DNA of 64,000 nt from an uncultured Bacteriovoracaceae bacterium (GCA_937923325.1 CAKZUQ010000003.1:62001-126000), one strand, 5' to 3'. Counted from the stretch's first letter, positions 1 to 11,726 are shown. Numbers and translations are program-made. Notes: generated by a model not told the origin, from the sequence alone.

Positions 1-450
1 TCTTATTCCATGGTAGTTGTAGTATATAAATACTAAGATACCTAAACCAAACCCTGTATTAAAGTTTTCAGTTGGTGGTAAGAATCCAGGAATAAGTCCA
101 ATTAAGTTACTCATAAAGATTAAAAGAAAATAAACCATGAAAAATCCGAAGTATTCTCTTCCTTCTTTTTCACCCATTGTATTTCTTCCAAGATTTAAAA
201 TAAATTGTCCAAAATATTCATAAGCATTTCTAAAAGAAAATCCTTTATCTGGAATTAAGCTTTTTTCAATATTTCTTGTTTTCATTTTGTATATTAGACC
301 AAAAAGTAAAAATACAACTGATACTAATACTAAAGTTACAGTATGCTCTGGCATATGTAGAGAGTGTGACAGTCCAGACAACCAAGTAAATCCACCACTT
401 GCAAATACACTTGAGCTAAAAAGCACTGCAGTTAATGCTAAAATCTTCAT
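1..450 (-). CDS. atpB: F0F1 ATP synthase subunit a (partial, 3' end outside window)
   Basis: This encodes subunit a of the membrane F0 sector, which forms the proton or sodium half-channels against the c-ring. The 150 visible residues begin with a hydrophobic signal-like stretch, then a periplasmic patch (HSLHMPEHTV), a first membrane helix, the sequence GFSFRNAYEYFGQFI and a second helix ending in SNLIGLIPGF, a typical subunit a hallmark. The conserved arginine helix lies beyond the window. The ATG overlaps the stop of the upstream small membrane gene as TAATG, so the two are probably translationally coupled. The rest of F1F0, apart from subunit c, is on the other side of the origin; subunit c is presumably further left and is not seen here. 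Confidence 0.95.
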   Translation of the reverse strand, partial: MKILALTAVLFSSSVFASGGFTWLSGLSHSLHMPEHTVTLVLVSVVFLLFGLIYKMKTRNIEKSLIPDKGFSFRNAYEYFGQFILNLGRNTMGEKEGREYFGFFMVYFLLIFMSNLIGLIPGFLPPTENFNTGFGLGILVFIYYNYHGIR

Positions 451-821
451 TATTTTTCCTTAATTTTTTTACTATATCTTTTAATACTTAATGTAAGGAT
501 TATCAATTGAAATATGTAATTTCCTATAATTATTAGCTTCTGACCCTTAAAATTTTCAAATCCGTAATAAATTCCCCAGATTAATGCCACAAATTTGAAG
601 ATGAAAAAGCCAAATATTTTCACATTATCTCTACTCTCTGCATCATCCAAAACAGCACCCTTAACCACAAATATTAAACAAAGTTGATTTATGATAAAAG
701 CTAAAAATACTATAGATAAAGTTAATTCATTATTTTTTCCAAAATAATAAAATGAGGCCACAATATGGAGTAAGGTAAGAATAGCGTACCTTTTAAAACT
801 AATTTGATTTTTTAATTGCAT
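450..821 (-). CDS. AtpI-like small membrane protein of the ATP synthase cluster
   Basis: A 123-residue protein with four hydrophobic segments separated by short charged turns and a lysine-rich C-terminus (SKKIKEK). Size, topology and position directly before atpB match the AtpI/subunit I family, which helps assemble the c-ring. Sequence identity is weak by eye, so the assignment rests mainly on context. The gene overlaps the preceding atpZ-like gene by 23 bases and atpB by one base, which points to a coupled operon read leftwards from gyrA. Confidence 0.65.
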   Translation of the reverse strand: MQLKNQISFKRYAILTLLHIVASFYYFGKNNELTLSIVFLAFIINQLCLIFVVKGAVLDDAESRDNVKIFGFFIFKFVALIWGIYYGFENFKGQKLIIIGNYIFQLIILTLSIKRYSKKIKEK

Positions 822-996
822 ATCTAATCATCCAAAAGAAATTTATAAAAATTATCAATAATATTAAAATCATTGAAAGGGAACTGGAAATATAACCTTT
901 TTCTTCCAATAGCATCGAAAAGTACGCACATCCTAAAATATTTGAAGGTAAAGCGACCGCTAAAGCTACGACTTTTGCTATACTTACTTTATTCAT
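799..996 (-). CDS. AtpZ/AtpI-family two-helix membrane protein
   Basis: A 65-residue protein with two predicted membrane helices joined by a short turn containing EEKGY. The first helix (VVALAVALPSNILGCAYF) resembles the first helix of AtpZ, a small protein often encoded at the start of ATP synthase operons and proposed to work with AtpI in Mg/Ca uptake or F0 assembly. Start and stop overlap both neighbours: ATGA with the TPR lipoprotein gene and 23 bases with the atpI-like gene. The call is from size, topology and context. Confidence 0.6.
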   Translation of the reverse strand: MNKVSIAKVVALAVALPSNILGCAYFSMLLEEKGYISSSLSMILILLIIFINFFWMIRYAIKKSN

Positions 997-1769
997 CTCT
1001 TTCTTGCTACTCTTCTTTCATATATTGATTTCAGTCGCTTTTTTAAAACATCTTGATTTGGATAGTCTCCTAAAAGTGAGTAATAAATATTATAGGCCTT
1101 TTTAAGTTCTTCATTGCTTTCATAGGCATTTGCTATTAAATATTTTGTATTTATGACCTTATTTTTTGTTTTTTCTCTTTTTAAATATTCAAACCAATAA
1201 TCTATGGCCTTAGACCAGTTAGATTTATAATAATTTATCAAGGCCAAATAATTATATGAGTCATGTTTCTCTTTTTTTAAAATCAGTGATTTAAACTCTT
1301 TTTTAGCTAATTCAAATTTCTTTAAATAAAAATATGACATTCCTATCTTAAAGCTATAATCATCACTTTTTTCTAATTTTGGTCTAAACATTAATAGCTT
1401 TTCATAGGATTCAATGGCCTTATTATAGTTTTTTAAACTATCAAAATTTATATTTGCAATCTTTTCAATTGATTTAACATGCCAAAGAGGATCTGATGAA
1501 ATTTCAATAACTTTATTATAAAATTTTAATGCTTCATTAGATTTGTTTAAAAAAATAGAATTAATCTCAGCAAGCTGAAAATAAACTTTCGTTTTTATAT
1601 TAAGTGCGGGTTTTTTTAATAAAATTTTTTTATAAAGCGTACTTGCTTCTTCAAATTTATGTTTATCTGTAAGCTCTTGAGCTTTTAGAATATCTTCATA
1701 AAGGCCAGAAGTGAATCCACAACTGACCATTATTAAGACTAAAAATAATTTAGCTATTGCTTTGTTCAT
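993..1769 (-). CDS. TPR-repeat lipoprotein
   Basis: The protein of about 258 residues starts with [17 protein letters not shown], a lipoprotein signal with the lipobox cysteine at residue 17. After it come several TPR-like helical pairs (for example [47 protein letters not shown]), so it is probably a periplasmic scaffold anchored in a membrane. I chose the ATG at 1769 because it leads straight into the signal peptide; an upstream in-frame ATG at 1793 would add eight residues. It overlaps the end of gyrA by 20 bases and the atpZ-like gene by ATGA, so it sits inside the gyrase to ATP synthase operon. The specific role is unknown. Confidence 0.8.
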   Translation of the reverse strand: MNKAIAKLFLVLIMVSCGFTSGLYEDILKAQELTDKHKFEEASTLYKKILLKKPALNIKTKVYFQLAEINSIFLNKSNEALKFYNKVIEISSDPLWHVKSIEKIANINFDSLKNYNKAIESYEKLLMFRPKLEKSDDYSFKIGMSYFYLKKFELAKKEFKSLILKKEKHDSYNYLALINYYKSNWSKAIDYWFEYLKREKTKNKVINTKYLIANAYESNEELKKAYNIYYSLLGDYPNQDVLKKRLKSIYERRVARKR

Positions 1770-4233
1770 TTGTTTCATCAGAATCTTCAGCATCTACAAT
1801 TTTTTCAACTGACACAACATTTTCTCCCTCTTTAAGTTTAATAAGTCTAACACCTTGAGTGTTTCTTCCTAAAAGAGAAATTCCTGAAATTTTTGTTCTA
1901 ATAACTTGTCCATTATTTGTAATAATCATTAAGTCATCTCTATCTGTAACTGGTTTAATTTGACAAAGTTCTCCAGTTTTTTCAGTTAACTTCATTGCGA
2001 TAATACCTTTACCACCACGAGTTTGTTTTCTGTATTCTGAAGCACTTGATCTCTTACCATATCCTTTATCTGTGATTGATAAAATTTCAACTGTGTCATC
2101 AATTATAGACATTCCAATAACTTTTTCTTCATCAGATATACTTATACCCTTAACCCCTTGAGATACTCTTCCCATTGGTCTACAGTCACTTTCTGCAAAT
2201 CTGATTATTTTTCCACTAGTAGCGCATAAAAGAACATCTTTTTTACCATCAGTTACTCTTACACCAATAACGCTATCGTCATCATTTACTTTGATAGCTC
2301 TTATTCCAGATTGTTTAACATTTTTATATTCGTCTAATTTAGATTTTTTTACTAATCCTTTTGCTGTTGCAAAAATTAAGTAACTATCAGAAAAATCTTT
2401 TGGAACTGTAATTATTTCTTTTACTTTTTCACCAGGTTTCATTGGAATTAAATTAACTACATTTCTACCTTTTGCAGTTCTTGTTCCTTCAGGTACTTGA
2501 TAAACTTTTAAAGTGTAAACTGTTCCTCTATCAGTAAAGAACATTAATTGGTCATGAGTTTCCGCTGTAAATATATTTGTAAAGAAATCTTCATCAGCTT
2601 CACTTGATGATCCTTTAACACCTTTTCCACCTCTTTTTTGAGCTTTATAAGTATCTATAGGCATTCTTTTTAAATAACCCTTATGAGTAATTGTAACAAT
2701 TACTTCTTCATTTTTAATGAAATCTTCAATTTGCATTTCATCAGCTACTGCAGCAATTTCAGTTCTTCTTTCATCACCATATGATTCTAATATCTCTTCA
2801 AATTCACCTCTAATAATTCCTCTAATTAGATCTTCACTTGCTAAGATACCTTCTAATCTCATGATCTCTTTCATTATCGCTTCATAATCAGCAATAATTT
2901 TATCTCTTTCAAGACCAGTTAATCTTTGAAGTCTCATATCTAAGATTGCTTGAGCTTGAATTTCACTTAAAGTGTATTTTGAAATTAATGAACTTTTTGC
3001 TTGAGCTGGACCTTCAGACTTTTTGATCATCTCAACAATTTCATCAATGTTTTCAACAGCAATTTTTAATCCTTCAAGGATATGTGCTCTTGCTTTAGCT
3101 TTTTTAAGCTCAAACATTGTTCTTCTAATTGTTACTTCACGTCTATGATCTATAAAACATTGAAGTTGCTCTTTTAAGTTCATTACTTTTGGTTGACCAT
3201 TTTTAATACTTAAAAAGATGATCCCAAAAGAAACTTGCATTTGAGTCATTTTATATAATTTGTTTAAAATTATATTCGCAGGTTCTCCACGTTTGATATC
3301 AATTACAATTCTAATTCCTAATTTACTTGATTCATCTCTAATATCTGAAATACCAACGATAACTTTTTCAGAAGCTAGTTTTGCAATTTTTTCAATAAGT
3401 TTAGCTTTATTTACTTGGTATGGAATTTCGTGAATAACAATTTTTTCACGTTCTTGCTTTCCATGTATTTCAATATCAGCTTTCGCTCTTATTTGAATAA
3501 TACCTTTACCGTTATGGTAAGCAGACTTAATACCAGCAGTTCCTTGAATAGCTCCTGCAGTAGGGAAGTCTGGTCCAGGAATATGAGTCATAAGCTCATC
3601 AATTGTTATTTCTTTATTATCAATAAGAGCTAAAAGACCATTCATAATTTCACTTAAATTATGTGGTGGTATATTTGTGGCCATACCAACGGCAATACCA
3701 CTTGATCCATTTATTAATAGATTTGGCACCTTAGTAGGTAATACTCTTGGCTCTGTTAATGAATCATCATAGTTTGGTTGCCAATCAACGGTATCTTTAT
3801 CGATATCTTTAAGCATCTCTTCAGCAAGTTTTTTCATTCTTACTTCGGTGTACCTCATCGCTGCTGCATTATCTCCATCAATTGATCCAAAGTTACCTTG
3901 TCCATCCACAACTTGGTATCTCATAGAAAAATCTTGAGCTAATCTTACGATTGCCTGGTAAACGGCACTATCACCATGTGGGTGATACTTACCAATAACA
4001 TCACCAACAACTCTTGCTGATTTTAAAAATGGTTTATTATGATAGTTATTTAAAACATGCATTGCATATAGTACACGTCTATGAACTGGTTTAAGTCCAT
4101 CTCTTACGTCTGGAAGTGCACGTCCAACAATTACACTCATGGCATAATCTAAGTAACATTCTTTCATCTCATCCTGAATTAGGATTGGAGCTATATTTCC
4201 GTGGTTATGATTATCTGATGTATTATCACTCAT
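1750..4233 (-). CDS. gyrA: DNA gyrase subunit A
   Basis: This is the DNA breakage and reunion subunit of gyrase, 827 residues. The winged-helix region contains the active-site tyrosine Y128 in [10 protein letters not shown]. The quinolone region reads [10 protein letters not shown]: the serine is present (S89), but the acidic residue usually four positions later is glutamine (Q93). The C-terminal pinwheel starts with the GyrA-box variant QKRGGKG, followed by a second RGGKG repeat. The tail is acidic (EDSDETNEQ). AAAGGA precedes the ATG. It follows gyrB by 25 bases and overlaps the downstream lipoprotein gene by 20 bases. Confidence 0.99.
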   Translation of the reverse strand: MSDNTSDNHNHGNIAPILIQDEMKECYLDYAMSVIVGRALPDVRDGLKPVHRRVLYAMHVLNNYHNKPFLKSARVVGDVIGKYHPHGDSAVYQAIVRLAQDFSMRYQVVDGQGNFGSIDGDNAAAMRYTEVRMKKLAEEMLKDIDKDTVDWQPNYDDSLTEPRVLPTKVPNLLINGSSGIAVGMATNIPPHNLSEIMNGLLALIDNKEITIDELMTHIPGPDFPTAGAIQGTAGIKSAYHNGKGIIQIRAKADIEIHGKQEREKIVIHEIPYQVNKAKLIEKIAKLASEKVIVGISDIRDESSKLGIRIVIDIKRGEPANIILNKLYKMTQMQVSFGIIFLSIKNGQPKVMNLKEQLQCFIDHRREVTIRRTMFELKKAKARAHILEGLKIAVENIDEIVEMIKKSEGPAQAKSSLISKYTLSEIQAQAILDMRLQRLTGLERDKIIADYEAIMKEIMRLEGILASEDLIRGIIRGEFEEILESYGDERRTEIAAVADEMQIEDFIKNEEVIVTITHKGYLKRMPIDTYKAQKRGGKGVKGSSSEADEDFFTNIFTAETHDQLMFFTDRGTVYTLKVYQVPEGTRTAKGRNVVNLIPMKPGEKVKEIITVPKDFSDSYLIFATAKGLVKKSKLDEYKNVKQSGIRAIKVNDDDSVIGVRVTDGKKDVLLCATSGKIIRFAESDCRPMGRVSQGVKGISISDEEKVIGMSIIDDTVEILSITDKGYGKRSSASEYRKQTRGGKGIIAMKLTEKTGELCQIKPVTDRDDLMIITNNGQVIRTKISGISLLGRNTQGVRLIKLKEGENVVSVEKIVDAEDSDETNEQSNS

Positions 4234-4258
4234 ATATTTATTCCTTTAAAATTTTTTA

Positions 4259-6718
<2,460 letters not shown>

Positions 6719-6733
6719 TCATAATTTGAGAAT

Positions 6734-7828
6734 TCAAATAAGTTTAATCTCTCCATTATCGACAAAGATTTTACTTGAACTCTCTATTCTCTCTAATTCT
6801 TCTCTAAATATTCTATTGGCCGTTGTAATAAAAACTTGAAAATCTTTATTTTTTAAATAACCAATTAAGTTTTTCCACCTAAGTCCATCTAGCTCGCCAG
6901 AGACGTCATCAATTAAAACTATAGGATAGGAGTTAAATTTATATCTAAAAAGCTCTATATAGGCAAATATAAGGCTAAGAAAGCTCATTTTTTGTTGTCC
7001 TAAAGAACAAAATTCATAAGAATTATAACCATCAAAATGAAACACATAGTCATCACGGTGAATACCATAGCGAGTTTTGCCAATTATGATGTCTTTTTCA
7101 AGATTTTCTGCATAAAAAGCTTGTATTCCTGCTACATCTAGTGAACTAAATTTTGATTCTAGTTTTATCTCTAATTCATGAGATTCGTGAAATATTACTT
7201 TAAAGGTGTCTTCGCAGTATTGTTTGATTTCTTTAAGAAAGTTAATTCTTTCTTGAGATATAAAATATGCATACTCAGCAATTTGTATATCAATTACTTT
7301 TACTTGAGTTATATATTGATCTGGTCTTTTAGAGAGTAGGGTATTTCTAAACCTTAAACTTTGATTATATTTATTCAATATTGTTTTATATTTTTTGTTT
7401 ATTTTTGAAATGTGGGAGTCGATCCATTCTCTTCTAAATGCAGGAACGTTATGAAATGCATATGAATCAAAAGGATTGATAAAAACTGTTTCTAATCCAA
7501 TTTTTCTTTTTTGTACTTTATTATTAAAATGCCAAAGATTTTCTTCTATAGAAATTTTTCCACTATATGTATATTGATCAAAGTCATCTTTTAAAAGTGA
7601 AGAAAATATAATTTCGGGTTGTTCAGAATCTATACTTATAATTTGTGGAAAACTTGTATTTTTTCTAAATGATTTTCTATTTATTAAATAATAGATGGCC
7701 TCTAAAATATTTGTTTTACCATTTCCATTATCTCCAAAAATACAATTAATATTTTTGTTAAAATCTAGAACACTGTTATCTAAATTTCGAAAGTTAGTTA
7801 CTTGTAACTTAGATAACTTATAAGGCAT
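6734..7828 (-). CDS. recF: DNA replication and repair protein RecF
   Basis: RecF is an SMC-like ATPase that, with RecO and RecR, loads RecA on gapped DNA at stalled forks. The 364-residue protein has Walker A GDNGNGKTN at 32-40, an ABC signature in CSLGQQKMSFLSL and Walker B IVLIDDVSGELD from 303 (D307, D308, E312). The start ATG shares a base with the dnaN stop (TAATG), so translation is likely coupled. gyrB follows after 30 bases. Confidence 0.97.
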   Translation of the reverse strand: MPYKLSKLQVTNFRNLDNSVLDFNKNINCIFGDNGNGKTNILEAIYYLINRKSFRKNTSFPQIISIDSEQPEIIFSSLLKDDFDQYTYSGKISIEENLWHFNNKVQKRKIGLETVFINPFDSYAFHNVPAFRREWIDSHISKINKKYKTILNKYNQSLRFRNTLLSKRPDQYITQVKVIDIQIAEYAYFISQERINFLKEIKQYCEDTFKVIFHESHELEIKLESKFSSLDVAGIQAFYAENLEKDIIIGKTRYGIHRDDYVFHFDGYNSYEFCSLGQQKMSFLSLIFAYIELFRYKFNSYPIVLIDDVSGELDGLRWKNLIGYLKNKDFQVFITTANRIFREELERIESSSKIFVDNGEIKLI

Positions 7829-8943
7829 TACAATTTAAGAGGCATAATTATTCCTAAAAAGTCTTGAAACTCTTCAGTTCGAATAATTACTGGGCTTAAC
7901 TCATTGTTGAATTCAAATGTTATTTCGTTAAAATCTAAAATCGATAAAACATCGATCATATATTTAGCATTAAAACCAATTTCCATTTCTGATCCATCGT
8001 AGTTTGCAGGAATAGTCTCTATGGCATGACCTAGAGATGGATGATTAGCTAGTACACTTAAAGACATATTAGAAAGTCTTAATTTAATACCATTTGTTTT
8101 TTCATTTGAAAGAATTCTAATTCTTTTAACAGCATCTAAAAGTATATTTCTATCAACAATCATTTTTAAAGTTGTCTTAGATGGTATTACTGTTTGATAT
8201 TTTGGATATTCCCTAGCAATTAATCTAATTGATAAGTAATACATATCATTTGCATTTATATACATAAATGATTCATCAACAGAAATTTTTAAAGAACTAT
8301 CAGGGTATGAATCTGCAATTCTTTTAAGTTCACTAATTCCTTTTTTTGGAATAATAATTCCATCGATCAAACTTTGATTATTAGATTCAAAATTATGTAT
8401 ATCTAGTAATGCTAATCTATGACCATCGATTGCAACTGATCTTAATTTTGAATCTAATTTTTGAAGATAAATCCCATTTAAGTTAATTCTAGTTTCATCT
8501 GTTGAAACAGAGTGGGAAACTTTAGAAATTATTTTAATTATATTTTCAGATGATATTTTAAACACTTCTAAACTATTTTCGAAGTTAGTTTGTGGATATT
8601 CTTCTGAGCTTGAAATCAAAAGTGAATAATTTATTTTTTTACAACTTAGTTCCAATAAATTTTTATTTTTATCTACAACTAACTCAACATTTGAATCTGG
8701 TAATTCTCTTACGATATCAAAAATATTTTTTGTATTTAAACAAAATGTTCCAGCTTCACTGATGTTTGCTATAAGTATTACTTTTGCAGTAACTTCTAGG
8801 TCAGTTGCTATGATCTCCAGCTTGTTATCAAAAGCATTTATCAAACAATTCGTAAGTATTGGCCTTGAGTTTTTTTTATCGATAACGCTTAAAACTTTGT
8901 TTAATCCGTCTCTGAGTGAACCTGATTCAATATTTATTTTCAT
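7828..8943 (-). CDS. dnaN: DNA polymerase III sliding clamp, beta subunit
   Basis: This encodes the homodimeric beta clamp that tethers DNA polymerase III. The 371-residue protein has the three-domain clamp pattern, starting MKINIESGSLRDGL and ending in FLGIIMPLKL, with the typical central phrases RPILTNCLI and SVDGHRLALLD-like SVAIDGHRLALL. An in-frame ATG at 9003 would add 20 residues of non-clamp sequence. I place the start at 8943 because AGGAA lies about ten bases before it and the clamp fold begins there. Its 5' side faces oriC. Confidence 0.97.
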   Translation of the reverse strand: MKINIESGSLRDGLNKVLSVIDKKNSRPILTNCLINAFDNKLEIIATDLEVTAKVILIANISEAGTFCLNTKNIFDIVRELPDSNVELVVDKNKNLLELSCKKINYSLLISSSEEYPQTNFENSLEVFKISSENIIKIISKVSHSVSTDETRINLNGIYLQKLDSKLRSVAIDGHRLALLDIHNFESNNQSLIDGIIIPKKGISELKRIADSYPDSSLKISVDESFMYINANDMYYLSIRLIAREYPKYQTVIPSKTTLKMIVDRNILLDAVKRIRILSNEKTNGIKLRLSNMSLSVLANHPSLGHAIETIPANYDGSEMEIGFNAKYMIDVLSILDFNEITFEFNNELSPVIIRTEEFQDFLGIIMPLKL

Positions 8944-9065
8944 AACTTGATTTCCTAATTTTCTAAAATTAATAGCTTTTAAAAAACTATATTGCAAGTC
9001 CATGAATTCATAGAAGTTTATACTATATATAATAGTATTATATATATATTTATTATTATTAAAGG

Positions 9066-9082
9066 TGTGGATATGTGGATAG
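9066..9082 (-). promoter_or_regulatory. Tandem pair of DnaA boxes
   Basis: Two boxes on the minus strand, ATATCCACA (9066-9074) and CTATCCACA (9074-9082), share one base. Each has one mismatch to TTATCCACA, at the first position. They adjoin the AT-rich tract on the dnaN side, where unwinding would be expected. A box identical to the second one also occurs inside dnaA at 10275-10283. Confidence 0.7.
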
Positions 9083-9203
9083 CTATGTTTTTATTGTAAT
9101 TTCAAATATATAGCTAAAAAGTTATTCTTTGCTATCAACAGAGTTTTAATTAATTAATTTTATTTACTACGTATATCACTTGTTAATTTTCTGAATCTTT
9201 TTT

Positions 9204-9235
9204 TTATACACCAGTTATACATATAGTTATTCACA
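9204..9235 (+). promoter_or_regulatory. Cluster of three evenly spaced DnaA boxes
   Basis: TTATACACC (9204-9212), TTATACATA (9215-9223) and TTATTCACA (9227-9235) follow one another at 11 and 12 base steps, all in the same orientation, about one helical turn apart. The third fits the consensus TTATNCACA exactly; the first two have one mismatch each. Such same-face spacing suits cooperative DnaA filament growth. Confidence 0.75.
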
Positions 9236-9288
9236 TATAAAGAAAAAACGTTTTGATAACTCATGTTATATTTAATTTGTATTCAAAG

Positions 9289-9352
9289 TTATCCCCATTC
9301 TTTCCACATTGTTAATAAGTATAACTGTTTTGAACACGAATTCTTATTCACA
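9289..9352 (+). promoter_or_regulatory. DnaA boxes on the dnaA side of oriC
   Basis: TTATCCCCA (9289-9297) has one mismatch, CTTTCCACA (9300-9308) has two, and TTATTCACA (9344-9352) is an exact consensus box 15 bases from the dnaA stop codon. All face the same way as the central cluster. Confidence 0.6.
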
Positions 9353-9366
9353 TACTGTTGATATGT

Positions 9367-10974
9367 TTATAAGTTTAAATCTGTTTCAATTTCAAATATT
9401 TGTTGTTGAGTTTTTGGATCTTCTTTGGATCTTTTGGTGATTTTATCAATAGCGTGGATAACTGTACTGTGATCTCTTTTATCAAAATAGTCACCAATCT
9501 CTTCCAATGTCTTTTTTAAACTCTTATGAGAAAGATACATTGCAATATGTCTGGCCAGTACTAGTTCAGCTTTTCTGGCCTTTCCTCTTATATCTCCAAG
9601 TGGTAGTTTAAAATATTTTGCTACAGTTCTTGCAATTAAATCTATGGTAATTATTTTTTCTGAGTTTTCATCACTAAGACCTAGCTGCTCTTTAGCGATC
9701 TCTAGATCAATATCTACATTCATTAAATCAGAGTATGCTCCAAGCCTAATAAGTTTTCCTTCTAGCTCTCTAACGTTTGTTTTGACACTTTGAGCGATAA
9801 GATTAATTACGTCATCCCCAATGTATATATCTTTTTCTACTGCTTTCTTTTTTAGAATTGCAATTCTTGTTTCTAAGTCAGGTTGTTTTATATCTATTAA
9901 TAGAGCAGATGATAATCTTGTTTTTATTCTATCTTCAATACCATCTATTTCTTTAGGTGATTTATCTGAAGTAAAAATTAATTGTTTCTTTTTACTTTGT
10001 AGTTCATTAAATATCTCAAAAAACTCTGCTTGAGTTCTAACTCTGTTCTTTAACTCATGAATGTCATCAATAATTAGTACATCTACAAGATCTGTATACT
10101 TTCTTTTAAATTGATCTATTGTTTTACTTTGAATTGAAGATACCATTTCTTTGGTAAAGTCATTGGCCGTAATTAAACAAATTTTAGTTTGTGGATTTAT
10201 ATCTGTTATATAATTGCAAATAGCATGAAGTAGGTGAGTTTTTCCAAGACCTGAATTTCCATACATATATAATTGTGGATAGATTTCTCCTGGACTTTTC
10301 GCCACGGCCAAAGAAAATGCATGTGCCATGTTATTTGACGGCCCTACAATAAAATTATCGAAGACTTTTGATTTTTGGATATTTCCATAAATTTGAGGCT
10401 GTAAGTATTTAAAATCTTGATTTTTTGTTATTTCAATCTCTGAAGATACAGGACTCGCATCATTTAAAGTAAATGATAAACTATCGGAATTATTAGATTT
10501 ATTAACAGATCCATTATTTAAATCTTTCAATAGCTCAGACGCAAAATTACTAGTGGTTTCTTGTTTAATTGTAGGAGTTTGTTGTGATGCTTTTCCTAAA
10601 ACATTAATACTAATTTCGTACTTTTGACCCATCAATTCTTCAATACATTGATTTAATATTGATAAATAATGATTATTTATCATTTTTCTTATAAACTCAG
10701 TTGTTACACTAAACTCTACTTTTACTTCTGAAATTCCAGTAACTGTGAATGTATTTTTAAAAAAAGCATTGTATTTTTGGGCACTTATAGATTTTTCTAA
10801 GATATTTAAGATCTCTTCAGTTATGCTTGAAAGCTCATCATTATTAAAAGAACTTTCTGGTTCTATGGGGGCAGGTGTTGAAATATTTGGTTCTATAGGA
10901 CCAGTTACTTCTGAATTTCCATCTTTTTGGTTTTTGAAGCTTATAAAATGCTCAAAAGGAAACTTATCACTCAT
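9367..10974 (-). CDS. dnaA: Chromosomal replication initiator DnaA
   Basis: DnaA binds the boxes in oriC and melts the origin. The 535-residue protein is longer than the usual 450-470. Domain I begins only near residue 45 (ELSSITEEILNILEKSIS); before it is an extra N-terminal segment with GPIEP (25-29) and APIEP (35-39), encoded by two palindromic repeats. The AAA+ module has Walker A GNSGLGKTH and Walker B VLIIDDIHEL. Domain IV has the DnaA signature AMYLSHKSLKKTLEEIGDYF followed by RDHSTVIHAI, which contacts the box. AAAGGG lies before the ATG. It is read towards oriC. I see no convincing DnaA box in its own upstream gap, so autoregulation is not evident. Confidence 0.98.
   Translation of the reverse strand: MSDKFPFEHFISFKNQKDGNSEVTGPIEPNISTPAPIEPESSFNNDELSSITEEILNILEKSISAQKYNAFFKNTFTVTGISEVKVEFSVTTEFIRKMINNHYLSILNQCIEELMGQKYEISINVLGKASQQTPTIKQETTSNFASELLKDLNNGSVNKSNNSDSLSFTLNDASPVSSEIEITKNQDFKYLQPQIYGNIQKSKVFDNFIVGPSNNMAHAFSLAVAKSPGEIYPQLYMYGNSGLGKTHLLHAICNYITDINPQTKICLITANDFTKEMVSSIQSKTIDQFKRKYTDLVDVLIIDDIHELKNRVRTQAEFFEIFNELQSKKKQLIFTSDKSPKEIDGIEDRIKTRLSSALLIDIKQPDLETRIAILKKKAVEKDIYIGDDVINLIAQSVKTNVRELEGKLIRLGAYSDLMNVDIDLEIAKEQLGLSDENSEKIITIDLIARTVAKYFKLPLGDIRGKARKAELVLARHIAMYLSHKSLKKTLEEIGDYFDKRDHSTVIHAIDKITKRSKEDPKTQQQIFEIETDLNL
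10858..10903. repeat. Two origin-proximal 16-bp palindromes inside dnaA
   Basis: TGGTTCTATGGGGGCA (10858-10873) and TGGTTCTATAGGACCA (10888-10903), 30 bases apart, match the palindromes repeated in mnmE. They lie in the extra N-terminal coding segment of dnaA and encode APIEP and GPIEP on the minus strand. Confidence 0.85.
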
Positions 10975-11066
10975 TTTTCACCCTTTATGACTGTATTATG
11001 CCCTTTACTAGCATGTGAAAATATTTTATTCAATATAGTTATACTTATTTATATAGTAGATTTGTA

Positions 11067-11096
11067 TTGACCTGAGTCCCAATATCTTGTAACAAT
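11067..11096 (+). promoter_or_regulatory. Candidate sigma-70 promoter for rpmH-rnpA-yidC
   Basis: TTGACC (five of six matches to the -35 consensus) is followed after 18 bases by AACAAT (four of six). The pair sits 44 bases before the rpmH start in the divergent dnaA/rpmH gap. No experimental support. Confidence 0.45.
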
Positions 11097-11139
11097 ACTT
11101 TTTCATATTTTAATTAATATTTAATACATAGGATCAAAA

Positions 11140-11292
11140 ATGAGTAAAAGAACTTGGCAACCAAAAAAATTAAAAAGATTAAGAAAACACGGATTTCTTA
11201 AAAGAATGAGTTCTCCAGGTGGTAAAAATGTTATTACTGCTAGAAGAGCTAAGGGAAGAAAGCGTTTAACAGTTAGTACAGGTACTAAGTAA
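11140..11292 (+). CDS. rpmH: 50S ribosomal protein L34 (bL34)
   Basis: A 50-residue, very basic protein beginning [19 protein letters not shown] and continuing through [22 protein letters not shown], the universal L34 pattern. It is a component of the large ribosomal subunit. AGGA stands before the ATG at 11140. It is divergent from dnaA and 14 bases ahead of rnpA, the classical rpmH-rnpA-yidC arrangement. It is easily missed because of its small size. Confidence 0.97.
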   Translation: MSKRTWQPKKLKRLRKHGFLKRMSSPGGKNVITARRAKGRKRLTVSTGTK

Positions 11293-11306
11293 GACTTATT
11301 GGTCTA

Positions 11307-11666
11307 GTGAATAACTGCTTACCCAAAAAATTTAAAATGTTAAATTCAAATGACTTTGACTTCGTTAAGAATCAAAGTCATTTTTTGTATTCTAATACTA
11401 TTTTAGCATTTTATAGAAAAAATGATTTAACTGAAACTAAGCTTGGTCTTAGTATTTCAAAAAAGTATGGAAATGCTGTCAGAAGAAATCGACTTAAGAG
11501 AGTCGTGCGTGAATATTTCAGATGTTCAAAATTTAAACAAAAAAATATTTCAATCAATATTGTTCCAAATTTAAAAAGCTTTAATAAAAAGTATGAGAAA
11601 GATTACTCGCTATTTGAAAATGATCTTTCCGATGATCTTAAAACTATCTTTCAATCAATCAAATAA
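11307..11666 (+). CDS. rnpA: Ribonuclease P protein component
   Basis: This is the protein subunit of RNase P, which matures the 5' ends of tRNAs. The 119-residue basic protein has the RNR signature KKYGNAVRRNRLKRVVREYFR-like segment around residues 53-73, and an N-terminal part starting with LPKKFKMLNSNDFDFV. The start is GTG at 11307. It lies in the rpmH-rnpA-yidC group; no yidD gene lies between rnpA and yidC. Confidence 0.95.
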   Translation: MNNCLPKKFKMLNSNDFDFVKNQSHFLYSNTILAFYRKNDLTETKLGLSISKKYGNAVRRNRLKRVVREYFRCSKFKQKNISINIVPNLKSFNKKYEKDYSLFENDLSDDLKTIFQSIK

Positions 11667-11726
11667 TAATTTCTATCATCATTCTTTATATGGTAAATAA
11701 ATCAAAAAATATTAGGAGTATATATA

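Larger units (their letters stand above)
8944..9366. other. oriC: Chromosomal replication origin (oriC), dnaN-dnaA gap
   Basis: This is the only gene-free stretch longer than 300 bases. It holds DnaA boxes in three groups and AT-rich tracts: 9010-9060, nearly pure A/T with runs of TAT, and 9145-9170 (TTAATTAATTAATTTT). A TTATTATTATT run at 9050-9060 lies directly beside the tandem boxes at 9066-9082, an arrangement reminiscent of a DnaA-trio unwinding element, though the triplets are degenerate. The dnaA/dnaN/recF/gyrB context is the commonest location of bacterial origins. Genes diverge away from here on both sides except dnaA itself. Origin identity is inferred from boxes and context. Confidence 0.85.

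Noticed and set aside
3415..3633. Plus-strand frame within gyrA
   Set aside because: Antisense to a conserved part of gyrA and without features of its own.
8944..9003. Longer dnaN start
   Set aside because: The extra 20 residues do not belong to the clamp fold, and the inner ATG has an AGGAA at good distance.
10975..11139. Second origin half in the dnaA-rpmH gap
   Set aside because: No box with fewer than two mismatches to TTATNCACA was found there.
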